NCBI GenBank assembly: GCA_032718865.1
Contig: JALUTQ010000046.1
Coordinates: forward strand, 930,001-994,000
DNA length: 64,000 nucleotides
Reading direction: 5' to 3'
From: Tilletia caries
Taxonomy: Eukaryota > Basidiomycota > Exobasidiomycetes > Tilletiales > Tilletiaceae
Of the stretch, positions 36,303 through 46,315 are shown piece by piece. Both the position numbers and the translations under genes were made by a program. Under the pieces are notes generated by a model. That model searched no databases. It was given only the letters and a program-made list of their open reading frames with translations, and was not told the DNA's origin. The first letter of the stretch is position 1. Every line of letters starts with the position of its first letter.

Positions 36303-38941
36303 CTATGGTTCTTCTCCCGGATATCTTGCACTCCACCCAATCTCCGCCTGCAACTGATGCAGCCGCTCCGCGACGACCTGTCCCATCGGTCCGCCCTCCT
36401 CCTTCTTTCCAAACGCCAGCTGAAGTTCGTGGTGAGCTTGCCGGAGAAGTCCGGCGCCCAGCATCACTCGCTGTGTCGCGTAACTCTTCTTGGCGCTGAC
36501 TTCTTGCTCGGGTGAGACGTAGCGCGCCAGTGGTTCAAGCGCAGGCGTGAACTCCAGCAGATCGGAGGTGAAAAGGTGACCTTGTCTCAGAGAGGCGATG
36601 ACGCTCTGTCGATCCTCGTCCCCGTTTTGAGAAGTACTGCCATCGGTGACATTGGAGAGTGGCGGGTTTGGGGTTGCAGGAGAAGGCACGGCACCTTCTA
36701 CGGCTTGACCGGCATCCAGAAGGACCATCCCTGCCATGGCCAGCGTGTTCGCCCGAGCAGGATTACCAGGAGCAAGACAGTATCCGTTGCCAGCCTGGAC
36801 GGATGCGGCCAACAGAAGTCCAGCACGGGCAGCTTCGTCGAGGCAAGCCGCTTCGAACGCCGCCGCCGTCTCGTCCCTTCCGCGCTTGCTGTTGCTCATG
36901 GCGAGCAAGGCGTGCATTGCTTCGTCTAGCAGCGCGTGGATCGGATAAGTTGAGCTCGGGAACAGCCTGAGGAGGGGCGGAAGCAGCGCTCGGGCTGAAC
37001 CCCATGTCGCTTCAGGGGCTGATAACGTTCGTGAACATCAGCGCTAGATATCATGGTGAAAGCGAAAGAAGGGCATCGTCGAGAGACGTACATTGCTTAT
37101 GAGCCGCAGAGACTGCTCGTGCTCCCTCCTGTATCAGATCTCGCAATGTAGCGGGGATAACTTCTGTTACAGCTCCGCATGATTTGCAAGGAATGGGGGC
37201 CTTCTGCAGTACATTGCCAGATTCGAGTGCTGGAAACGGAACGGGCTCGTGAGCAATCACACCCACTTCGAATTCGTTCGTCACGGTTGTTTCGCCTCAC
37301 CAGGTAGGGGCAAAGTCGAGCCGCAACGCTTCCCGCACCACATTGCTTCTCGCGGATCTGCCGTATGTGCCTTCCCCTTCGATGCCGCTTCACTTGCCTT
37401 GAGTGACCGCTTACACGCAAGACACGCGCAAGTGAAGTGATATGAAGCCTGGAGGGACTTTTGACGGATGATGCGAGAATCTGTCAGATCGCAGTAAGAC
37501 GCTGTGATCTTGATGATGAAAGGATGACAGAGTCCCAAGGATCAGTTGACGTACGAAGATGCTCGAGAAGATGGTCCATACTCACCTCTTCCCCAGGTTC
37601 AATCGGCTTCAGAGCCAGGAGCCGCATGATTTGGCTCGGCTGACCATCTTGACTGCCACTGGCACGTGGTACGCAGATGATGGCGGAATTAGGGAGGCAA
37701 GAATGGTTGGCCAGCGAGATGTGCAGGTGGAGGCTGAGGCCGATCGGAGACAGGTCTGGCGCCGTCAGAGTCACTCCATTGTTCTGGATACTCGCCAATA
37801 AGTTGAGCAGAGGCCGGGTTGAAGTGAAGCCTAGAGATGCTAGAAAGGGTGCCGAGTCTGTTTGTGGAAGCTCCGACGGCTTGACCGTGGGACAGATCAG
37901 ATAGTGAACGAGCTGGACGACCAGAGCCCCAAGCTGCCGCTCGTACTCTGTCACTTGCTCATCACGATCTGTGCAGGACGGAGAAGTTTCAGCACCATAA
38001 AGAGGTGAGGAAATCAATTTGACAGGTACTCACGGGCACAGTGACTTTCTACCAGCTTCCACTGAAAAATGTGAAGCTTGTGGTCAGTAAGTTGACGAGT
38101 GGTTGTCAAGCGGTAGAAACGTACCCATTCCTCTCCTTTCGAACGCCTCTGCCAAATGAGTCTCGCAGCAACGCGTACGCCCATATCAGGCACACGTCTC
38201 GGCTTCCTGTCGTTCCTGTCGTCATGTGCAGCCAACGACTGGGAGGTCCCGACCAGAGTGCCAACATCTTTCACGTCCTCGTCGACTTGGGCATCCGCAT
38301 GACTTTGATTGCGTATGAACTCAGCGTGTACACCGAACGCCTGCAACGCTTTGCACTCCGATTTGTGCGTCGGCCAGTCCAGCTTCTGGCAATTCGGTGA
38401 GCAATAGTGCACAGTCTTGCAGGACGAACATCGAAGTTTCTTGTTTGAGGACAATTTTGTATCTGCGACCGTGCCGGATTCCACGAGGACGCAAAAGCAG
38501 GCGTGGCAGTAGAAGTCCAGAGCCTTCGACGAGAGGCAGGTTGCGTAAGGGGCCACGCTTAAGAGCTCTTGGCCTGAGAAGTAAAGGATCGTCAGTGCTT
38601 TCTGGGCCACACTCTTTCAAAGATATTAATTTGGACTCACCTGGCTTGTATGCCTTTCGATCATTTTTGAGCCTGATCCCTCGGCCTTTGCCCGTATACT
38701 GAGCCACCTCCAGGTCTGGATTCAGCTTTTGAAGCTCAGATTCGACAGAATCGTCCGTCGAAGGCGGTAATTCGACTCTTGATTCTACTTCAGCGGTCTT
38801 TGTCGGTGTCGTGTGATCGTGTAATGGCAAGGTGGGAGCGTCTTCGTCCTGGGTGTCCACCACAGGCAGAATTTGGGACACAGATGGCCCACTCTGCTTC
38901 CGCGCCGCGCGACTTACTTTCAGCTCACGGAAAGACGACAT
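36303..38941 (-). CDS. SET and MYND zinc-finger protein (SMYD-like)
   Basis: Seven exons in transcription order, 38941-38641, 38573-38125, 38061-38034, 37968-37586, 37508-37301, 37229-37092 and 37018-36303, give 740 residues. A MYND zinc finger begins near residue 121 (CHACF, CSSC, YCSPNCQKLDWPTHKSEC) and is inserted in a split SET domain. GKGRGIRL lies before it; SLANHSCLPNSA and GEE-ITASYCDL follow, then the post-SET cysteines FTCACLACKR and CKSC. This is the SMYD arrangement of protein-lysine methyltransferases. The NHSC motif and the SY tyrosine are present, so it is probably active; the substrate is unknown. One acceptor (before 37508) is AAG rather than CAG. It is divergent from GPN3, with 209 bases between the starts. 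Confidence 0.85.
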
Positions 38942-39150
38942 GCCATCAGGACCTGGGATGCAGACGGTGACGGTTCGGACTCATGCCCATCCTCAATTGC
39001 AGGCCTCATCAGCATCTTGCCAGGCTCTTGTCTTTGTCGGGTCGACAGCGGTCTCCGTAACACCGAGCTCAAGGAAAAGGCCACTTCACATGAGAAGGAC
39101 CATCACTCTCAGGACGTTCGAAAGAAGTATTGACAGAAGTGCCCTACAAG
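38942..39150. promoter_or_regulatory. Short divergent promoter, SMYD-like gene and GPN3
   Basis: Only 209 bases separate the two start codons, so the promoters and leaders of both genes must overlap or lie back to back. No strong motif stands out. Confidence 0.5.
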
Positions 39151-40480
39151 ATGGTGAGCAGGATGTGCTGTGCCTGGTTCTCTGCTGCAAAAGGACACGG
39201 TCTCCTGACTTTTTTCTGCGCCGGATACGGAACAGACGCGCTACGCCTGCCTTGTTTGCGGTAAGCCTGAACATCGAGAAAAATTTCCCAATTGAGGAAA
39301 GATTTGCTCACGTCTATCTACGAGAATCTTTCCCCCCTTCCAGGTCCCGCCGGGTCCGGTAAAAGTACCTTCTCTGCGGCCCTGATCACGCACGCCCAGT
39401 CGCTCGGTCGGAACGTCCACCTGTTCAACCTGGACCCGGCCGCGGAAGATTTCGAATACGCGCCGAGCATCGACATCCGAGACCTGATCACGCTCGAGGA
39501 TGTCATGGAGGAGATGCAATTGGGTCCGAATGGAGGTCTGATCTACTGCTTTGAGTACCTCTTGCAAAATACGGACTGGTTGCAGGAACAGCTGAGCGAG
39601 TATGAGGACGACTACCTCGTCATTGATTGCCCTGGTCAGTTTCTCATTCGCATGGAAAAATCCTGTCACTGGCAGTTTTGATCGGTAACGTTTTACTCTT
39701 ACTCTTGCAGGTCAAATTGAGCTCTTCACACATACCCCCCTCATCTCCAAACTTGTCCGGCTCCTCTCCTCCGAGTTCAACTTCCGCCTCTGCGCAACCT
39801 ATCTCGTCGAATCCCAGTTCATGGACGACAAGACCAAGTACTTCTCCGGCGTGCTCAGCGCCATGAGCGCGATGATCAACCTGGAACTGCCCCACCTCAA
39901 CATCTTGAGTAAGATGGATCTTGTCGAGAAGGGCTTGACTGGTGGGGAGGCCAGGGCGTTGGCTACTCGGAATAAGGCCAAGGCGGCTGCGAATGACTTG
40001 GACGCGATTGCGGAAGAGGAAGAGCGCAAGCGGTTACGGAGAACACAGATCGAGAGGTGAGAAATCGCACTTCACACATCTCGGCCTATTCACGTTCGAG
40101 GCACCCATTTGACAACCCAATTAACATGTTCGTCACCCCTAGATATCTCGACCCAGATCCTCTCCTTCTCGTAAACGAGATCAACTCGATCACGAACCCC
40201 AAGTTCCACTCCCTCAACAAAGCCATCGTCGAACTCATCGACGACTTCAGCATGGTCAACTTCACTCCGCTCGACGTCACCGACGAGGACAGCATCGGGC
40301 TCGTTCTCAGCCTGGTCGACAATGCGGTGCAGTACGGAGAGGATGAGGTACGTTTCGAACTCTGGTCCTACGATGGGTTGGGACGTCTTGACTTACTCGC
40401 TGATTCTGCTCTAACAGGAACCGAAAGAGCCGAAGGACATGGACCGAGGCGAGGAGATGGATGAGGAGATGGACGACTGA
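39151..40480 (+). CDS. GPN3: GPN-loop GTPase 3
   Basis: Exons 39151-39153, 39236-39260, 39344-39634, 39711-40056, 40143-40347 and 40418-40480 give 310 residues. GPN GTPases assist assembly and nuclear import of RNA polymerase II. The protein reads [20 protein letters not shown] (P-loop), then [10 protein letters not shown], with the GPN loop motif visible as [25 protein letters not shown], and the SKMD guanine-specificity motif. A charged segment (about 205-225) and an acidic C-terminus ([13 protein letters not shown]) follow. The start is unusual: the ATG is immediately followed by a GTGAGC donor, so the coding part of exon one is the start codon alone. This is supported because the next exons restore the family N-terminus exactly. 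An internal methionine start would lose part of the P-loop region. Confidence 0.92.
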
Positions 40481-40703
40481 TCTGGTCACTTTGCAGACTC
40501 GAATCTATCAGTTACGTTGCATTATCGTGAAGATCTGTGTCTGATTGCATGAAGCGAAAAAAGGGCTTGGAAGATATGTCCACGCTCGTCGGACGAAGAA
40601 ACGAAGGTAACTACTTGATGTGCTAGAGAAAATAGGAAAGAAAAGCGTTCTGGGAGGGACGAGTTTGGAAGGGGTGGGGTCGACATGATGCAAGCTGCGT
40701 CCT

Positions 40704-43700
40704 TCATCGAGCCGGCGTCGTGAGAGCGGGCAGCCCGTATCTCGCCTGAAGTAAAAATGGTCCGCATCAGCAACCCAGTCTCGTCACAAACAATCAGCCA
40801 GGAAAAGCAGGGCATAGTACTCACCCTGAACTCCCCCTTCACCACCCACTTCGACCCTTTCCCCTTCCCATCCTTCGCAGCCACCTCATTCAACTTCTTC
40901 TCAATCGCAACCTTGCTCACATTCACACTCGCCGTGCTCACCGCCACTCCCTCACCCCCACCCCCACCCCCACCGGTACCCGCATCCGCAAAGCGCTCCT
41001 TAAGCTCCTCCACCAGCACCGGCTTCACGCGCGTCGAACCGTCGACCAGGAGTAGGAACGCCGGTAGGAGTTCATCCGGGAAGACGCCCTTCGGCCGGCC
41101 TCGCTTCTCCCCCGTGCCACCACCGTCCACGGGGAACGGTGGCAGACCGGGCGCCGCCAAGGGGTCATCTTGAGCATTGGCAAGCGCGAAGAGCTCCGCT
41201 AGTGTACCCGGTCCGCCCGTCTGTTTTCCCGTGGCTTTGCAGACTGTGGGACCGGTGGGTTTGGACGGGGCTGAGGATGATGTGGATGCGGTAGAATGGG
41301 ACGGCATGGCGGCCACCTCCGCGGGGGGCACCATGTCAGCGAGCGAGGTACACTCGAATGTGAATGGATTCAGACCGTAGCTTGCATCTGCGAGGGTGGG
41401 ACAGGGAAAACGCATTTGGTCAGACTACGCGAGCAGGATACGATATCGAATTGAAGAAAAAGTTCCACTCACTGTTCAGGAACTCGACCTGGAAAGGCTG
41501 AAAGAGAGCATAGCCGACCTGCCCTGCCGATTCTTCCCAGTGCGGACCGGCAGCGAACGGTATCAGCTTGGTGTTGAACCGTCTTCCGAGCGCCTTGACG
41601 CGCTTCTGCTTTCCGTTGCGCTGGATCATCACCGTGTCCGTCTCCGCCGCCGCTTTTCGCTTGATGGGTAGCCGGTTCGCAGCGGCACGTTGAGACTTTG
41701 GGATCTCTCGACCTTCCGCATCGACCTCGAGAATGTCGCTCGAATCGTCGTCGTCGTCGTCGTCGTCTCGCTGGTCGTTGTCGCCGCCACCACCACCACA
41801 GCTAACGACAGCAGCGACAGGCTCGCCAGATGTAGATTCTGCATCATCCACCTCCTCGAGATCGTCAATGAGCCAGTCATCCATCTCCGAATCATCATCA
41901 GAATCCTCCTTCTCTTCCTCCTCGGCGTCCTGCCCTTCATCCAAGTCCTCGCCCTCGAGCTGCCCCTGGTCTTCCCACTCGTCGTCACTGTCGTAGCTAT
42001 AGTCGAGCAGAACAGGATCCTGCGCAAACGGTCGCCTAGGTCCGATGAGGTTGCTGGGACGCGTAAAAGTGCCGTACCAGCCTGGCCGTCGATCTTGATC
42101 GAAATGGATAAACTTGAGCCGGACGAGGGAACGGTCAGAGATGATGCGGTCGAGAGCCCGCTTCGCTTCGGCGGCTGCCTCTCCTCCCAGAATGTCAGAT
42201 TCAGCCACGCCTCGCATGACTTGGCGCACGACCACGGGAGGATGAATGCCGCGTCGTGACCGTCGTCGGGCCGCGTTTTGGTTGTCCATAGGAAGGGATG
42301 AGAATACCGCTGAGATCTTGTCTGCCGTTTGTTGTTGCACTTTGCGTTTCGGCATGGTTCGCTTCAGGTCCGCCAGCAGGTCTGAAAGTGAAGCCTCTTG
42401 TCAGTACACCATAGGATTGAGTGCTGCAAGACCAGGAGTACCACTCACCTTGCTTCGATGGGGATGCGATGTCCCGGATCGTGCCCGCTTCGGGGATATC
42501 CTCGCTCGCTTCCAAGACGCGTAGTAGTTCAGAGGAAGCAGGCTTCTGCCATCTGTTAATGGGAGCGAGATCCTTGTACACGCCTGGGATGAAGGTGCGT
42601 TGGAAGTCGCTCTTGCCGGCATTTGCGCGGGCATTTGTCATAGCTGCAGAAATCGCGATCGCATCAGTATATATGCCACACCTCGCTAACTGGTCAAAAG
42701 ATGACTTCTCACCTGCCATGGCTGCCTGCTTGGACGCGGACGAGGAAGATGCTCCAGGCTTGACCAAGAACGAGGTCATGAAGTTGCGAGTCTTTGCGTG
42801 GTTCTATCATCGAAAGAACAGTTTGCAGAAAAAGGTCAGCACTGGTACGATGCTCAGTCAAATGAGGACGACGAGCGACTCACAGCAGCCTCCTTGCGCG
42901 CCTTCTCCTCCTTCTTCTGCTTCTCAGCATCTCTAGCTTCGCGCTTGAGGCGCAGTTCTTCCTCCTTGGCCTCCCGTGCCTCCTTCTTCTGCTGCTGCTC
43001 GTGATCCTTGGCTTCACGTGCCTCCGTCTTCTGGCGGAGCTGCTCTTCCTTGGCTTCTTGTTTCGCCTTCTGCTCGGCTTCCTTCGCTTCGCGAGCCTCG
43101 GCCTTGAGCCGCTTTGCTTCTTGCTTCGCCTTGAGTTCTTGTTCCTTTTCTTCGCGTTTTGTCTTTGCTTCTAGCATCTTGGCCTCCTGTTCTGCCTTCT
43201 CTGCGTCGGTCTGTGGGTTGCGATGAAAGCGATGAGAAATTCGAACAGCTTGCTCTGCACTGTGCATAAATTGTACTCACCATGACCTTCTTCTTCTTCT
43301 TGGTGACCAATGGCTGGTGGACTGTGGGCTTGGCAACAGACTCTTGGCTTGCCTGACTCGAGCTTGCCTGGCTTGAAGGACCGGGCACGATGATGTTCTT
43401 TGAAGCTTGGGACAATGGGATCAGGATTTCGAAACCGCAGTCCTCGATCGTGGCCGACTTGCTGTGGGCTTTGCCTTGCAGCATGCTGAAGGTGCGTGAT
43501 GGGGCGTGCGCAAGGAGAGGAGATGATGGCGGACCTTGTGAGGAGGGTGGGCTTGCCGATGACCCGCGGACCAAACTGGGAGTGCTCTTGGGTGGGCTGA
43601 GCGCGTCTTCGTTGTCGCTACTGCCTTCTTCTCTTGGACTGCTGCTGTACTGTTTGGAAGACGCATGCTTGGACAAAGTCATGGGCGGAGGCAGCGCGTG

Positions 43701-43787
43701 CACGTCGTGTGCGCTTCCGTGTTGTTGCGCGTCGTGGCTGTCCGAGGTGGACGCGACGGGGGCGAAGCTGAGCTGTGCCTGTCGCAT
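40704..43787 (-). CDS. RLF2: Chromatin assembly factor 1 large subunit (p150/Cac1/Rlf2)
   Basis: Exons 43787-43281, 43210-42884, 42803-42713, 42643-42449, 42381-41473, 41387-40825 and 40745-40704 give 877 residues. CAF-1 deposits H3-H4 behind replication forks. Visible parts are an N-terminal QAQLSF resembling a PCNA-interacting peptide, a long Lys/Glu/Arg-rich KER helix (about 170-278), and the conserved core LKFIHFDQDRRPGWYGTF with PVLLDYSYDSDDEWED. A very acidic ED region with an eight-Asp run is followed by a C-terminal winged helix (LPAFLLLVDGSTRVKPVLVEELKERF, VSKVAIEKKLNEV). The ATG at 43787 is the first in frame. The last exon is only 42 bases. Four ACGCGT sites in the upstream spacer fit S-phase expression, as expected for a replication-coupled chaperone. 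Confidence 0.93.
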
Positions 43788-44255
43788 GATCACGGCGGGT
43801 GGAGAGTATTGCTGAGGTTGTGTGACTGGGGACGTGAACTCGGGGTGCTGTTGTTGTTGGTGTCGTCGTGGTCATCCAGCAACGCGTCCGCAGGGAGAGA
43901 AAACAGGACGCGTCGCGAAGAAGGGGCGCGTCTGCTCGGCGCGTTTTCCTGGGGGAGCGCGTCGCGGTACCAGATTGCGTATGTGAACCGACTCAGTACC
44001 GGTCCCGATCTGACGCGTGACGCGATTTTCCGGAACGCGACGCGACGCGTTTGTCGATCGGAGCGGCCGGGATGAGAAGCAAAGCCACAGACAAGAGAAA
44101 GGCAGACGACAACAAAGGCCGTTCACCTCATCCTCCTCCTGATCCTCATCCTCACCTTTTCCCTTGCCTCGCTCTTTTCATCGCATCCCGCACACGCACC
44201 CGCACACCCGCACACACTCTCCCTTCCCCTATCCGGAACAGCCGAGTCAGCGTTC
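43788..44255. promoter_or_regulatory. Divergent promoter with four MCB (ACGCGT) sites
   Basis: The spacer between the CAF-1 subunit and the unknown gene carries ACGCGT at 43882-43887, 43908-43913, 44013-44018 and 44043-44048, plus several one-off copies (GCGCGT, ACGCGA) between them. ACGCGT is the MluI cell-cycle box bound by MBF at G1/S genes in yeasts. Four copies in about 170 bases is far above chance. Confidence 0.75.
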
Positions 44256-45986
44256 ATGGAGTATACGGTCCCTTACGACGACGAACTGGAGCTCCCTCTC
44301 CGTTGGCGAAGGGCACACAACGAACTCTCGCCCCCCTCCAGCCCTGCCGTCGACTTCGCACATCCCGCTGCTCGGGCCCCGGCTAGAATCATCCCCAAGC
44401 ACCAGCATGCGCACCAGCACCCCGTCCGGCATGCCCCCACCACCGTCCCCAAACCGGTACAGGCCCGCGCTACCAAGGAACTCACCCCTCCCATCTCCAC
44501 CCAGACGGCTCGCACGACAGCTGTCAGTGCTGCGTTCGAATCCACGTCGACTTCTTCCGTTGCAGCAGTAGCACCCGTGCGAGATGACGGTGTCCGCGAC
44601 GATGATCGCTCATCGTCCTCATCCCCCATCCCGCCCTCATCACCCACACCAGCCTGCCCGCCCTCATCCGACCTTTTGAACTCGAGAGCGGTCACGCCCC
44701 CACCTAGTCGTCGGTATCAACTCGGCAAGAGGCCCGTTGCTGTCTTCGCACCACCGATTAGAGACACGCCCAACAACCCTTTTATAGAAGGTGGGCCGGC
44801 CGACCTTGGCTTCCGTGGTCCGTTTGGTGCGGATGCTCGCACCGTCGCTGCTTCACGCGCTGCCGACCGAGTCCAGAAGGGCCGAACAACATATGTATTG
44901 TGAGTGTCATCATTCTCCTTCTCTTTTACTTCCTTTCAAGTATCACTCATCCTTCTTTCCCTTTCTTTCACCCCGGGCTTCCGTTCTCCCTGCAGCCGTG
45001 GTCAACGGATCACCTACGAAGACCCGGAGTACAACTCTGGCGATTCGGACAGTGACAACCTCTTCGGCCCCAACGGGCTTCAACCACGTCTGCTCTTCCC
45101 TCCCCGCGACGACCCTGCACCTGTCGCCTCCTCCAGCGCCAGCACGTCGTCGTCCTCGGCCGCATCCCGACTCCGACCTTCGTCCTCCTCCGCACGACTG
45201 GCTGCCTCCTTGGCTGCTCATGAACGACACCTTGCGACTGGCTCCTCATCTCGCGCATGGGAGGACGATCCGTTTGGTGGCGACGTCGCTCGTGACGAGA
45301 AGGGGATCGACATTGATACCTTCTTCGGGCCTTCGGCACCCATCTCCCGTCCCTCGAGCCAGAGTCATCAGCAAACCTCTCGGACACACGTACATGCCGA
45401 TGCGGGACACCTTCTTCAGCACTGCGACGACTGGAGTTCGGACACGAGCGACGAAGAATCAGATGAGGACGAAGAAGATGAAGAGGACGAAGAAGGAGAC
45501 GACGGAGAGGGAGAGGACGACGGTCACGATCACACCCACATTCACGCCAGCTTTGAAGGCCTCGAACAAGTCCGAATGGACATGGACCACCTCGTACCAC
45601 CCCCAAGCACCGACCACGCCCCACCACCCTTCACATCCTCCTCCACCGCAATGACCCGCGACGACAGCTCGCACTCGCACTCCAGCACGTCATCCAGCTC
45701 GATGGCCTTCTCCACATCTGGCATTCGGAGCGAAAGGCTGGTGCAGGGTGGCGGGAACAAGCGGAAGTGGGGGCCGGGGGTGGATCGGTATCTTGATGTG
45801 GGCCCAGAGGCGGAGGCGGATGGGTTTGGGTCGGGGCCGGGCTCGAAGCGCGCGAGATTGGCTGGTCCGTCTTATCGAGCTTTGGGAGGTTCTGGTGCAG
45901 TTCAAGGCGGCGGCGGGGTGGGACTCGGGCTCAGTCACCTTGACGAGCCTCGTTCGGAGTGCGAGGACGGATTCGAAGCTCGATGA
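44256..45986 (+). CDS. Conserved hypothetical protein with TYVFRGQR-type motif
   Basis: Exons 44256-44899 and 44996-45986 give 544 residues. Most of it is disordered: a Pro/Ser/Thr-rich N-terminus, a strongly acidic Asp/Glu run (about 365-400), and a Gly-rich end with a basic NKRKWGPG. The one conserved-looking block, at about 165-230, reads TPNNPFIEGGPADLGFRGP and then, across the intron, TTYVFRGQRITYEDPEY. I recall similar NPF...TYVFRG sequences in uncharacterised basidiomycete proteins, but know no function. It shares an ACGCGT-rich promoter with the CAF-1 large subunit, which suggests G1/S expression and perhaps a role in replication or cell cycle; that is inference. Confidence 0.75.
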
Positions 45987-46315
45987 CCGGGGCTTTCCTC
46001 CCCTTCGCCTTTCGTCTTCCTCATCTGGGTGCTTAGCTTATCCACCTTCGATTCATTTCCAAAGGCATACATAAGTGCTCTTTCCTTCTCTCTCTTTCTC
46101 TTGCGCGGCTTCTTGTCAAGGCATCTTCTCGAAATAAGAACAATCAATTCTACACTTCTTCCCTCCTGAATTCTCGTCCTTCCTTCACTAGCATTCGCTG
46201 CCAGTGCGACCCTGCCCTGAACAGAGCGTACGCGACTCGACCATGGAGAGAAGAAGAGACCCTTGACGAAGATGGCGGGGTGGCATTGATTAAAGTAATT
46301 GAAGGGTGGTCCCCC
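45987..46315. other. Convergent 3' region
   Basis: The 3' flanks of the unknown gene and VPS52 meet here; pyrimidine-rich, no gene seen. Confidence 0.5.
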
